Source: Acholeplasmatales bacterium (lineage in GTDB: Bacteria; Bacillota_I; Bacilli_A; Acholeplasmatales; Anaeroplasmataceae). From it: DNA of 9,720 nt. Below, piece by piece: positions 1 to 7,951 of the stretch. The stretch covers positions 1 through 9,720 of the forward strand of contig JAILGR010000121.1 of the NCBI GenBank assembly GCA_024696565.1, in the 5' to 3' direction. A model generated the notes under the pieces. The model was given only the letters and a program-made list of their open reading frames with translations, was not told where the DNA came from and ran no database searches. The translations under genes and the position numbers were made by a program. Numbering within the stretch: the stretch's first letter is position 1; each line of letters opens with the position of its first letter.

Positions 1-44
1 AATTTGTTATTTTAATATTTATTATAAAATCTAGTTCGTTTTTG

Positions 45-109
45 GCATCAAGTTGGTTTGACAAAGTTTAATCTTATGTTATAATTAAACCATAATTCAA
101 TTTTGATGC
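45..109. repeat. 7-bp inverted repeat flanking the promoter
   Basis: GCATCAA at 45-51 is matched by its exact reverse complement TTGATGC at 103-109. The arms lie 58 bp apart, one just upstream of the -35 box and the other about 20 nt downstream of the -10 box. Such an arrangement could be a pair of operator half-sites or a looping site, but a 7-bp match in AT-rich DNA could also be chance. No known regulator's consensus is recognised here. Confidence 0.3.
58..85 (+). promoter_or_regulatory. Sigma-A-type promoter of the operon
   Basis: A perfect -35 hexamer TTGACA (58-63) is followed after 16 bp by a perfect -10 hexamer TATAAT (80-85). A TG dinucleotide at 77-78 adds an extended -10 element. 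Upstream, 1-35 is very AT-rich and could act as an UP element. Transcription would start near 91-93 and give a 5' leader of about 60 nt before ilvN. That leader is too short for a T-box or a classical long attenuator. A promoter this close to consensus should be strong, so control is probably by a repressor or after initiation. No start site has been measured. Confidence 0.85.
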
Positions 110-110
110 T

Positions 111-129
111 TATATATTTATAATATATA
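111..129 (+). promoter_or_regulatory. AU-only leader hairpin upstream of the ilvN RBS
   Basis: TATATATT (111-118) and AATATATA (122-129) are perfect reverse complements around a 3-nt TAT loop, giving an 8-bp palindrome. It lies in the predicted transcribed leader and ends 11 nt before the ilvN Shine-Dalgarno. Being all A-U it would be only marginally stable as RNA. As DNA it could be a palindromic protein-binding site. Its role is unknown. Confidence 0.4.
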
Positions 130-140
130 GAGTGTTAGAA

Positions 141-147
141 AGGAAGG
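141..147 (+). promoter_or_regulatory. ilvN ribosome binding site
   Basis: AGGAAGG lies 5 nt before the ATG at 153. It falls inside the longer reading frame that opens with GTG at 132, and nothing resembling a Shine-Dalgarno precedes that GTG. This fixes the ATG at 153 as the start. Confidence 0.85.
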
Positions 148-152
148 ATATA

Positions 153-650
153 ATGGCTAGACATACATTATCTGTGTTAGTAAATAATCATATGGGAGTG
201 TTATCTAGAGTCAGTGGTTTATTCTCAAGAAGAGGATATAATATTGAATCTTTATCTGTTGGTGCAACAGAAGATAATAATATTTCTCGTATGACAATCG
301 TTATGGAATGTGAAGACGATGTTTATGATCAAATTAAGAATCAATTAGCTAAATTAATGGATGTTCTTAAGTTAACTGAATTTAAAGATGATGAATCTGT
401 TAAAAGAGAGTTAGCATTAATTAAGATTGATTCTAAAAATGAAAAGAGAAGTCAGATTCTAGAGATAGCTAATATTTTTAGAGCACATGTTATTGACGTT
501 ACTAACAATACACTAATCATAGAAATTACAGGAGATCAGAACAAAGTATCTGCCATTATTTCTATGCTTGATGAGTTCGGCATCAAAGAAGTAATCCGAA
601 CCGGAGTTACAGCTATCGCCCGTGGTGAAAGCGAATTAAAAAACATTTAA
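153..650 (+). CDS. ilvN: Acetohydroxyacid synthase small (regulatory) subunit
   Basis: This 165-aa protein is the regulatory subunit of acetohydroxyacid synthase (AHAS, EC 2.2.1.6). It activates the catalytic subunit IlvB, encoded last in this operon, and confers valine feedback inhibition. The N-terminal ACT domain (about residues 3-75) shows HTLSVLVNN, then GLFSRRGYNIESL and SRMTIV. The C-terminal AHAS small-subunit domain follows (about 80-160) and ends in FGIKEVIRTGVTAIARG. Length is normal for the family (about 160-170 aa). N12, G15 and N30 align with E. coli IlvH N11, G14 and N29, positions known to matter for valine response, so feedback inhibition is probably retained. The start is the ATG at 153, with AGGAAGG 5 nt upstream, not the in-frame GTG at 132. 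As first gene it is translated directly behind the promoter leader; ilvC begins 21 nt after its stop. Its last 25 codons use more C-ending codons than the rest. Confidence 0.95.
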   Translation: MARHTLSVLVNNHMGVLSRVSGLFSRRGYNIESLSVGATEDNNISRMTIVMECEDDVYDQIKNQLAKLMDVLKLTEFKDDESVKRELALIKIDSKNEKRSQILEIANIFRAHVIDVTNNTLIIEITGDQNKVSAIISMLDEFGIKEVIRTGVTAIARGESELKNI

Positions 651-1697
<1,047 letters not shown>

Positions 1698-1713
1698 TAA
1701 ATAATGTATTTAA

Positions 1714-1752
1714 AAAATTATGGAAGCGAGATTTTTCTTGCTTCCTAATTTT
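1714..1752 (+). terminator. Intra-operon hairpin after ilvC (partial terminator or mRNA-stabilising stem)
   Basis: GGAAGCGAGA (1722-1731) pairs with TCTTGCTTCC (1736-1745) around a TTTT loop, with one G-U pair. The stem extends, past a single bulged T at 1721, by 7 more pairs between AAAATTA (1714-1720) and TAATTTT (1746-1752). The GC-containing core and flanking A and T tracts look like an intrinsic terminator, but the T tract has only four uninterrupted Ts and is itself in the stem. It is therefore more likely a leaky terminator, attenuator or 3'-end stabiliser for ilvN-ilvC RNA. No separate promoter for cimA was recognised in the 79-nt gap, so some read-through is expected. Confidence 0.6.
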
Positions 1753-1760
1753 CACATATA

Positions 1761-1770
1761 AAAGGGGGTG
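1761..1770 (+). promoter_or_regulatory. cimA ribosome binding site, decides a TTG start
   Basis: AAAGGGGGTG matches the ideal Shine-Dalgarno AAAGGAGGTG at nine of ten positions. It lies 6 nt before the TTG at 1777. The upstream in-frame GTG (1768-1770) is the last three bases of this site and so cannot be an efficient start. TTG is the supported initiation codon. Confidence 0.8.
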
Positions 1771-1776
1771 AATTTC

Positions 1777-3348
1777 TTGAATGTCAAGATATTCGATTCG
1801 ACCTTAAGAGATGGTGCACAAGCAGAAGGAATAAGCTTTTTAGTCGGTGATAAGATTAAAATTGCTAAAGCTTTAGATGAATTAGGAATTGATTTTATCG
1901 AAGCTGGTAATCCTGGTTCTAATCAAAAAGATATGGAATTCTTTGATGTGGCTAAGAGTTTAACATTTAAGCATTCTAAGCTTGTGGCCTTTGGTTCAAC
2001 TAGAAGATGTAACATAGATGCAAAAGATGATTCTAACTTAAAAGCATTATTAGATGCTAGTACAGAATATGTTTGTATCTTTGGAAAATCTTGGGATTTT
2101 CATGTAACACAAATTATTGGGACTACTTTAGAAGAAAACTTAAGTATGATTAAGGATACAATTGAATTTTTAATTAGCAATGGTAAAAAAGTATTCTTCG
2201 ATGCTGAACATTTCTTTGATGGTTATAAAGCTAATAAAGAATATGCTATTAAAACTTTAGAAGTAGCTGAAGAAGCAGGAGCATTAACATTAGTTTTATG
2301 TGATACTAATGGTGGTACTTTCCCAGATGAAATGGTTGAGATTATTAAGGATGTAAAAAATAATATAAAAGCGGAACTAGGAATCCATTTGCATAATGAT
2401 GCAGGTATGGCAGTTGGTATGTCATGTCTTTCTGTAAATTATGGTATTACTCATATTCAAGGTACTTTATTAGGATATGGTGAAAGATGTGGTAATGCTA
2501 ATTTATCAACTATTATTGCAAATCTTGAATTAAAGAAAAATATTAGATGTTTACCAGAGGGTAACATTAATCATTTAACTCAAACAGCAAGAGTTGTAGC
2601 TGAGATTTCTAATTTTAAACTAAGTCACAACTTACCATATGTTGGTACAAGTGCATTTGCTCATAAAGCAGGTATGCATATTGATGGTGTTTTTAAGAAT
2701 TCAAAATCATTTGAGCATGTATCACCTGATTTAGTTGGTAATGAAAGAAAATTCTTAATTAGTGAAGTTGCCGGTAAAGCAACTGTTCTTGCTAAGATTC
2801 AAAGGTTCTATAAAGACGTTGAAAAAAATGATCCTAGATTGATTAAGATTATTAATACAATTAAGGATTTAGAATATTTAGGATATCAGTTTGAGGGTGC
2901 TGATGCATCATTTGAACTAATAGTCCATAAAGCATTTGGTAATTTCAAATCCTTCTTTGAAGTAATAGATTTTAAAACTATTGGTGAAGGACCTACAGTT
3001 AAAAATCAAAATACTTCAAGTGCTATTATTAAAGTTAGAGTAGAAGGAATAGAAGAAATTACTGCCGCAAATGGGGATGGACCAGTAGATGCCTTAAATA
3101 AGGCATTAAGAAAGGCTATAGGTAGATTCTACCCAGTTTTAAATATGGTTCATTTATCAGATTATAAGGTTCGTATATTAGATGGTAAAGAATCAGCTAC
3201 TGCAGCTAAGACTAGAGTATTAATTGAATCTACAGATGGTGTTAGTTCTTGGTCTACAGTTGGTGTTTCAAAAGATATAATTGAAGCATCATTTAAAGCA
3301 TTGACTGATTCAATAGAATATAAGTTGTTTAAGGAGAATAATAAATAA
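1777..3348 (+). CDS. cimA: (R)-citramalate synthase
   Basis: The protein is 523 aa from the TTG start. It belongs to the 2-isopropylmalate/homocitrate/citramalate synthase family and most resembles the long citramalate synthases (EC 2.3.3.21), which condense pyruvate and acetyl-CoA. The TIM barrel (about 1-270) opens with [16 protein letters not shown]. The AQAEGISF variant is typical of that subgroup, where LeuA proteins usually have EQSPG. R11 and D12 are catalytic or metal-binding; H204 and H206 (HLHND) and N240 (GERCGNANL) complete the metal site. A linker region follows (270-380). The C-terminal LeuA-type dimer domain (about 385-520) is where isoleucine inhibits related enzymes. leuC starts 1 nt after the stop, and leuC-leuD-leuB encode the next steps from citramalate to 2-oxobutyrate. 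It stands where clostridial operons often carry leuA, so annotation as isopropylmalate synthase is possible but less well supported by sequence. Confidence 0.88.
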   Translation: MNVKIFDSTLRDGAQAEGISFLVGDKIKIAKALDELGIDFIEAGNPGSNQKDMEFFDVAKSLTFKHSKLVAFGSTRRCNIDAKDDSNLKALLDASTEYVCIFGKSWDFHVTQIIGTTLEENLSMIKDTIEFLISNGKKVFFDAEHFFDGYKANKEYAIKTLEVAEEAGALTLVLCDTNGGTFPDEMVEIIKDVKNNIKAELGIHLHNDAGMAVGMSCLSVNYGITHIQGTLLGYGERCGNANLSTIIANLELKKNIRCLPEGNINHLTQTARVVAEISNFKLSHNLPYVGTSAFAHKAGMHIDGVFKNSKSFEHVSPDLVGNERKFLISEVAGKATVLAKIQRFYKDVEKNDPRLIKIINTIKDLEYLGYQFEGADASFELIVHKAFGNFKSFFEVIDFKTIGEGPTVKNQNTSSAIIKVRVEGIEEITAANGDGPVDALNKALRKAIGRFYPVLNMVHLSDYKVRILDGKESATAAKTRVLIESTDGVSSWSTVGVSKDIIEASFKALTDSIEYKLFKENNK

Positions 3349-3349
3349 T

Positions 3350-4615
3350 ATGGGAATGACAATGACACAAAAAATCCTTGCCGCTCATGCAGGATTAAAA
3401 GAAGTTACTGCCGGACAATTAATTACTTGTAAGCTAGATTTAGTTCATGGTAATGATATTACTACACCTGTTGCAGTTAACGTATTTAAAAACATTGGTG
3501 TAGATAAAGTATTTGATAAAGAAAAGATTTCAATTGTTCCTGATCACTTTGTTCCAAACAAAGATATTAAGTCAGCTGAACAATGTAAATATATTCGTGA
3601 ATTTGCTCATAAGATGGGCGTTGTAAACTTCTTTGAGGTTGGTCAAATGGGTATTGAGCATGCCCTATTACCTGAAAAAGGTTTAGTAGTTGCTGGAGAT
3701 GTTGTTATTGGTGCTGACTCTCATACTTGTACATATGGTGCTTTAGGTGCTTTCTCTACAGGTGTTGGTTCAACAGATATGGCATGCGGTATGGCAACTG
3801 GTGAAGCATGGTTTAAGGTGCCTGCAGCACTTAAGTTTAATTTAACTGGTAAATTACAAAAGAATGTATCTGGTAAGGATGTTATTTTACATATCATTGG
3901 CATGATTGGTGTTGATGGTGCACTATATAAATCTATGGAATTCTCAGGTGAAGGTTTAAAGAACTTATCTATGGATTCTCGTTTATGTATGGCAAATATG
4001 GCAATTGAAGCTGGTGCTAAAAATGGTATTTTTGCTGTAGATGAATTAACACTTGATTATTGCAAGAAGCATTCAAAGAAAACTCCTGTAGTATACGTTG
4101 CTGATCCAGATGCAGTATATGATGCAGTATATGACATTGATCTATCTACAATTAGACCTACGGTAGCATTCCCTCATCTACCTGAAAATACAAAGACAGT
4201 AGATGAAATTGGTGCTCATGATGTTAAGATTGACCAAGTAGTAATTGGTTCTTGTACAAATGGTCGTATGGAAGACTTAAGAATTGCTCATGAAATTTTA
4301 AAGGGTAAAAAAGTAAATCCTAACATTCGTTGTATCATCATTCCTGGTACACAAAAGATTTATTTAGAAGCTATAGCTGAAGGAATTATCCAAGATTTAG
4401 TTGAGGCTGGTTGTGCAGTATCAACTCCAACTTGTGGACCATGCTTAGGTGGTTATATGGGTATTTTAGCAGCAGGTGAAAAATGTGTTTCAACAACAAA
4501 TAGAAACTTCGTTGGTCGTATGGGCCATGTTGATTCTGAAGTTTATCTTGCATCACCAGCTACAGCTGCAGCAAGCGCATTAACAGGATATATTACAAAT
4601 CCTGATTTGGTCTAG
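3350..4615 (+). CDS. leuC: 3-isopropylmalate/citramalate isomerase large subunit
   Basis: This is the catalytic large subunit of the LeuCD isomerase (EC 4.2.1.33, also 4.2.1.35 on citramalate), an aconitase-family [4Fe-4S] hydro-lyase. At 421 aa it is the shorter clostridial/archaeal-type LeuC (E. coli-type is about 466). The start [15 protein letters not shown] is characteristic. Cluster ligands are C302 ([11 protein letters not shown]) and C362 and C365 ([13 protein letters not shown]). [21 protein letters not shown] marks the substrate/cluster region near residues 122-142. With CimA upstream it should isomerise citramalate via citraconate to 3-methylmalate; with a LeuA elsewhere it would also act in leucine synthesis. 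AAGGAG at 3331-3336, inside the end of cimA, lies 13 nt before the ATG, so translation is probably coupled. The stop is TAG, the only non-TAA stop among the eight genes. A perfect 12-bp tandem repeat lies at 4109-4132. Confidence 0.96.
   Translation: MGMTMTQKILAAHAGLKEVTAGQLITCKLDLVHGNDITTPVAVNVFKNIGVDKVFDKEKISIVPDHFVPNKDIKSAEQCKYIREFAHKMGVVNFFEVGQMGIEHALLPEKGLVVAGDVVIGADSHTCTYGALGAFSTGVGSTDMACGMATGEAWFKVPAALKFNLTGKLQKNVSGKDVILHIIGMIGVDGALYKSMEFSGEGLKNLSMDSRLCMANMAIEAGAKNGIFAVDELTLDYCKKHSKKTPVVYVADPDAVYDAVYDIDLSTIRPTVAFPHLPENTKTVDEIGAHDVKIDQVVIGSCTNGRMEDLRIAHEILKGKKVNPNIRCIIIPGTQKIYLEAIAEGIIQDLVEAGCAVSTPTCGPCLGGYMGILAAGEKCVSTTNRNFVGRMGHVDSEVYLASPATAAASALTGYITNPDLV
4109..4132 (+). repeat. Perfect 12-bp tandem repeat inside leuC
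   Basis: GATGCAGTATAT occurs twice head to tail and encodes DAVY-DAVY at LeuC residues 254-261. The repeat is in frame. From memory, related LeuC proteins have a segment of the same length here (DAVYDxVxxIDL), so this looks like sequence convergence and not a recent insertion. Confidence 0.8.
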
Positions 4616-4620
4616 GAGGA
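4614..4620 (+). promoter_or_regulatory. leuD ribosome binding site overlapping the leuC stop
   Basis: AGGAGGA begins inside the leuC TAG stop codon (4613-4615) and lies 4 nt before the leuD ATG. A ribosome terminating on leuC would sit on this site, which suggests coupled translation and balanced amounts of the two isomerase subunits. Confidence 0.8.
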
Positions 4621-4624
4621 TTAT

Positions 4625-5137
4625 ATGAACGCTAAAGGTAGAGCATTTTGCTATGGTGCAGATATTGATACAGATGTAATCATTCCTGCCCGTTATTTAA
4701 ATACATCAGATCCAAAAGAATTAGCTGTACACTGTATGGAAGATTCAAAACAGGATATCAATGCTGGTTTACCAGTATTCTCAAAGAGAGTTAAAGAAGG
4801 AGATATTATTGTAGCACAAAAGAACTTTGGTTGCGGTTCTTCCCGTGAACATGCACCTATCGCTATTAAAGCTTGTGGTGTTTCTTGTGTTATTGCAAAA
4901 TCCTTTGCTCGTATTTTCTATCGTAATTCAATCAACATTGGTCTTCCAATTTTAGAATGTCCTGAAGCTGTTGATGGAATTAAAGAAGGAGATACTGTAT
5001 CAGTTAATTTTGATACAGGTGTAATTACTAATGAAACAACTGGTAAGTCCTTCCAAGGACAACCATTCCCAGAATTCATGCAAAAGATTATTGCAGCTGG
5101 TGGATTAGTAAATAAGATTAAAGGAGAAAAGAAATAA
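4625..5137 (+). CDS. leuD: 3-isopropylmalate/citramalate isomerase small subunit
   Basis: This 170-aa protein is the small 'swivel' subunit that pairs with LeuC to form the active isomerase. It is the short form that goes with the 420-aa LeuC class (E. coli LeuD is about 200 aa). Diagnostic motifs are the N-terminal [19 protein letters not shown] and [12 protein letters not shown], with C70-G-S-S-R74-E-H76 as the substrate-binding loop. [15 protein letters not shown] follows at about residues 95-110. It begins 9 nt after leuC, with a strong Shine-Dalgarno overlapping the leuC stop. leuB starts 2 nt after its own stop, and the leuB ribosome binding site (AAGGAG, 5121-5126) lies inside its last codons. 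Nothing is truncated or unusual. In this subfamily the LeuCD sequence alone does not separate isopropylmalate from citramalate use, so that assignment rests on the neighbouring cimA. Confidence 0.96.
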   Translation: MNAKGRAFCYGADIDTDVIIPARYLNTSDPKELAVHCMEDSKQDINAGLPVFSKRVKEGDIIVAQKNFGCGSSREHAPIAIKACGVSCVIAKSFARIFYRNSINIGLPILECPEAVDGIKEGDTVSVNFDTGVITNETTGKSFQGQPFPEFMQKIIAAGGLVNKIKGEKK

Positions 5138-5139
5138 TT

Positions 5140-6237
5140 ATGGCAACATTTAAAATTGTTACATTACCTGGTGATGGTATTGGTCCAGATATTGTAAGAG
5201 AAGCAGTTAAAGTTATGAACCGTATTGGTGAATTATATGGTCATACTTTTGAAATTACAGAAAAAAGAATGGGTGGTATAGCTATTGATGTAGATGGTGT
5301 ATCACTTCCTCAAGATACAATTGATGCTTGTTTAGCATCTGATGCAGTATTACTTGGTGCTGTTGGTGGTCCAAAGTGGGATCATTTAACTAATGGTGAT
5401 AGACCAGAAAAAGGTTTATTAGGCATTAGAGGGGCTTTAAAGCTATATGCTAATTTAAGACCTGCAGTATTATATAAGCAATTACAACATACATCTCCAC
5501 TTAAAGCTGAAATCGTAGGCGAAGGCTTAGATATTTTAGTTGTACGTGAATTAACTGGTGGTATGTACTTTGGTGAAAAAGCTAATTCTCCAGCTTTTAA
5601 TCCAGAAAAGCCTGATTGCTGGGCATCAGATTTAGAAAAATATTATGTATATGAAATTGAAAGAATTTTAAGAACAGGATTTGATGCTGCAAGAAAGAGA
5701 CAACATAAATTAACTTGTGTTCATAAGGCTAACGTATTAGAGTCTAGCCGTTTATGGAGAGCAGTATTTGAAAGAATTAAGGTTGAATACCCAGATGTTG
5801 AAACTAATGAAATGTATGTCGATAATGCTGCAATGCAATTAGTTAGAAATCCAAGACAATTTGATGTAATTGTTACATCTAATATTTTTGGTGATATTTT
5901 AACTGATGAAGCATCACAGGTTGCAGGTTCAATTGGTATGTTAGCATCTGCATCTTTAGGTGCTGGTAAGCTTGGTTTATATGAACCAATCCATGGTTCA
6001 GCTCCTGATATTGCAGGTAAGAATATTGCAAACCCTCTTGCAACAATTTTATCAGTTCCTATGTTATTCCGTTATTCTTTAGGATTAATGAAAGAAGCAG
6101 ATGCTATTGATAGAGCAGTTAATGAGGTATTAAATCAAGGCTATAGAACAGGAGATATTAAGTCAAAAGATACTCCAGCAGATAAGATTGTTGGAACTAA
6201 GGAAATGGGTGACTTAGTAGTTAAGGCCTTAAAATAA
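5140..6237 (+). CDS. leuB: 3-isopropylmalate dehydrogenase
   Basis: This 365-aa NAD+-dependent beta-decarboxylating dehydrogenase (EC 1.1.1.85) converts 3-isopropylmalate to 2-oxoisocaproate. In the citramalate route it converts 3-methylmalate to 2-oxobutyrate. It has the full family fold. The N-terminus (KIVTLPGDGIGPDIV) starts the Rossmann-like fold, and AVLLGAVGGPKWD follows near residue 75. Substrate contacts lie around LYANLRP and ELTGGMYFG. YVDNAAMQL carries D228, and NIFGDILTDEAS carries the metal ligands D252 and D256. The NAD-binding GLYEPIHGSAPDIAGK motif (about 278-293) has the NAD-type sequence rather than that of NADP isocitrate dehydrogenases. Length is typical (350-370 aa). AAGGAG 13 nt upstream, within leuD, repeats the wide spacing seen at the cimA-leuC junction. 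ilvD follows 25 nt after the stop. Confidence 0.97.
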   Translation: MATFKIVTLPGDGIGPDIVREAVKVMNRIGELYGHTFEITEKRMGGIAIDVDGVSLPQDTIDACLASDAVLLGAVGGPKWDHLTNGDRPEKGLLGIRGALKLYANLRPAVLYKQLQHTSPLKAEIVGEGLDILVVRELTGGMYFGEKANSPAFNPEKPDCWASDLEKYYVYEIERILRTGFDAARKRQHKLTCVHKANVLESSRLWRAVFERIKVEYPDVETNEMYVDNAAMQLVRNPRQFDVIVTSNIFGDILTDEASQVAGSIGMLASASLGAGKLGLYEPIHGSAPDIAGKNIANPLATILSVPMLFRYSLGLMKEADAIDRAVNEVLNQGYRTGDIKSKDTPADKIVGTKEMGDLVVKALK

Positions 6238-6245
6238 TTAAATTG

Positions 6246-6253
6246 AAAAGAGG
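6246..6253 (+). promoter_or_regulatory. ilvD ribosome binding site, decides between two ATGs
   Basis: AAAAGAGG ends directly against an in-frame ATG at 6254 and lies 9 nt before a second ATG at 6263. Only the second has workable spacing. It also gives the usual family N-terminus ([12 protein letters not shown]), so 6263 is taken as the start. Confidence 0.8.
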
Positions 6254-6262
6254 ATGTTAATT

Positions 6263-7927
6263 ATGAAAAGTGATATCGTAAAGGTTGGCGTTGAAAAAGT
6301 TCCTAATAGATCTTTATTCAAGGCTATGGGATATACAGATGAAGAAATTGCAAGACCATTAATTGGTGTTGTATCAGCTAAATCAGAAATTGTTCCAGGA
6401 CATATGATGCTAGATAAGATTTCTGATGCTGTTAAAAGAGGTATTTTAATGGCTGGTGGTACACCAATTGAGATTCCTGCTATTGGTGTTTGTGATGGTA
6501 TTGCAATGGGACATCAAGGAATGAAGTATTCATTAGTTACAAGAGAATTAATTGCTGATTCAGTTGAATGTATGGCACTTGCTCATGCACTTGATGGTTT
6601 AGTTTTAATTCCAAACTGTGATAAGATTGTCCCAGGTATGTTAATGGGAGCACTGAGAATTAATTTACCTACAGTGGTTTGTTCTGGTGGACCTATGTTA
6701 GCAGGTAGAGTCGCTGGTCATAAGACAAGTCTTTCTTCAACATTTGAAGCAGTTGGAAAATATTTATCTGGTAAAATAACAAAAGAAGAATTAGATGAAT
6801 ATGAAAATAATTCATGTCCAGGATGTGGTTCATGTTCTGGTATGTATACTGCTAATTCAATGAATTGTATGTGTGAAGTATTAGGTATTGCCCTACCTGG
6901 AAATGGTACAATTCCTTGTGTTTATGCTGAACGTATTCGTTTAGCTAAACATGCAGGTATGCAAATAATGGAAATGGTAGAAAAAGGAATTAAGGCTCGT
7001 GATATTGTAAATGAAAAATCATTAAAGAATGCCTTAACAATGGACATGGTACTTGGTTGTTCAACTAATACTATGCTACACTTACCTGCTATAGCTCATG
7101 AAGCTGGTGTCCATATTGATTTAGATATGGCAAATGGTATTTCAGAACATACTCCAAATTTATGTCACCTAGCTCCTGCAGGTCCAACTTACATGGAGGA
7201 TTTAAATGAAGCTGGTGGAATCCGTGCTGTTATGAACGAAGTATCTGAACTTGGTATCTTAGATTTAGATTTAATGACAGTTACAGGAAAAACAGTAAGA
7301 GAAAATATAAAGGGTGCAGTGAATAAAAATAAAGATATCATTCGCCCATTAGATAATCCATATTCTAAAACAGGTGGTATTGCGGTATTAAAAGGTAATC
7401 TAGCACCTAATGGTTGTGTAGTTAAACGTGGTGCTGTAGCCCCTGAAATGTTACAACATACTTGTGTTGCTAAAGTATATGATTCTGAAGAAGAAGCAAT
7501 TGCAGCAATTGATGGTAATCAAATTAAAAAAGGTGATATTGTAGTAATTAGATATGAAGGCCCTAAGGGTGGTCCTGGTATGAGAGAAATGTTAGCTCCA
7601 ACATCAAGACTAGCTGGTATGGGTTTAGCATCTGATGTGGCACTTATTACAGATGGTAGATTCTCAGGTGCAACTCGTGGTGCATCTATTGGTCACGTTT
7701 CACCAGAAGCTGCAGAAGGTGGACCTATCGCTTTAGTAGAAAATGGAGATAAAATTGAAATTGATATGATAGCTTGTACAATTAAGTTATTAGTATCAGA
7801 TGAAGAATTAGCTAAGAGAAAAGCTAATTGGGTTTGTAAAGAACCTAAGATTAAGAGTGGATATTTAGCAAGATATGCTAAGCTAGTTACTAGTGCATCC
7901 ACAGGAGCAGTATTTAAAGACGAATAA
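6263..7927 (+). CDS. ilvD: Dihydroxyacid dehydratase
   Basis: This 554-aa iron-sulfur enzyme (EC 4.2.1.9) dehydrates the dihydroxy acids made by IlvC to 2-oxoisovalerate and 3-methyl-2-oxopentanoate. It belongs to the IlvD/Edd family. The N-terminal domain holds [10 protein letters not shown], then [13 protein letters not shown] with C119. [19 protein letters not shown] follows, with C191 in the conserved cluster position and C185 and C188 nearby. The C-terminal domain includes [14 protein letters not shown] and [21 protein letters not shown]. The segment VPGH occurs where the well-studied oxygen-stable [2Fe-2S] enzymes have a PCN motif with a third cysteine. That suggests the oxygen-sensitive [4Fe-4S] type, in keeping with an anaerobe, though cluster type cannot be read for certain from sequence. 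Length is normal. It lies 25 nt after leuB and 24 nt before ilvB, clearly within the operon. Confidence 0.97.
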   Translation: MKSDIVKVGVEKVPNRSLFKAMGYTDEEIARPLIGVVSAKSEIVPGHMMLDKISDAVKRGILMAGGTPIEIPAIGVCDGIAMGHQGMKYSLVTRELIADSVECMALAHALDGLVLIPNCDKIVPGMLMGALRINLPTVVCSGGPMLAGRVAGHKTSLSSTFEAVGKYLSGKITKEELDEYENNSCPGCGSCSGMYTANSMNCMCEVLGIALPGNGTIPCVYAERIRLAKHAGMQIMEMVEKGIKARDIVNEKSLKNALTMDMVLGCSTNTMLHLPAIAHEAGVHIDLDMANGISEHTPNLCHLAPAGPTYMEDLNEAGGIRAVMNEVSELGILDLDLMTVTGKTVRENIKGAVNKNKDIIRPLDNPYSKTGGIAVLKGNLAPNGCVVKRGAVAPEMLQHTCVAKVYDSEEEAIAAIDGNQIKKGDIVVIRYEGPKGGPGMREMLAPTSRLAGMGLASDVALITDGRFSGATRGASIGHVSPEAAEGGPIALVENGDKIEIDMIACTIKLLVSDEELAKRKANWVCKEPKIKSGYLARYAKLVTSASTGAVFKDE

Positions 7928-7951
7928 AATAAACCAAAAGGTGGTGTATTT

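Noticed and set aside
23..28. Second -10 box TATAAA in the upstream region
   Set aside because: No credible -35 hexamer sits at the right distance, and the 58-85 promoter is far better.
1..62. Divergent minus-strand gene starting near the promoter
   Set aside because: One minus-strand frame is open to the left edge, but it has no ATG and no ribosome binding site, and it would overlap the -35 region. Open frames of this length are expected by chance.
132..152. GTG-initiated seven-residue extension of IlvN
   Set aside because: The Shine-Dalgarno AGGAAGG lies inside this stretch and serves the ATG at 153. No site precedes the GTG, and homologues begin near MxRHTLSVL.
1..152. T-box riboswitch or classical leader attenuator
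   Set aside because: No T-box core (AGGGTGG...ACC-like) or terminator/antiterminator pair is visible, and the leader after the predicted start is only about 60 nt.
86..152. CodY binding box in the leader
   Set aside because: No stretch comes close to AATTTTCWGAAAATT. The best partial match, at 1747-1761, has about 10 of 15 positions and lies in the ilvC-cimA gap.
3162..3368. 68-codon minus-strand ORF
   Set aside because: It lies over the end of cimA and the start of leuC, which are strongly supported. It has no recognisable family or ribosome binding site.
3721..3903. 60-codon minus-strand ORF
   Set aside because: It is a shadow within leuC, antisense to conserved motifs of the real protein.
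6254..6262. Upstream in-frame ATG of ilvD (adds MLI)
   Set aside because: It directly abuts the ribosome binding site with zero spacing. The ATG at 6263 has 9-nt spacing and the usual N-terminus.
7693..7902. 69-codon minus-strand ORF with hydrophobic stretches
   Set aside because: It is antisense to conserved ilvD sequence, and its apparent hydrophobicity follows from the complementary codons.
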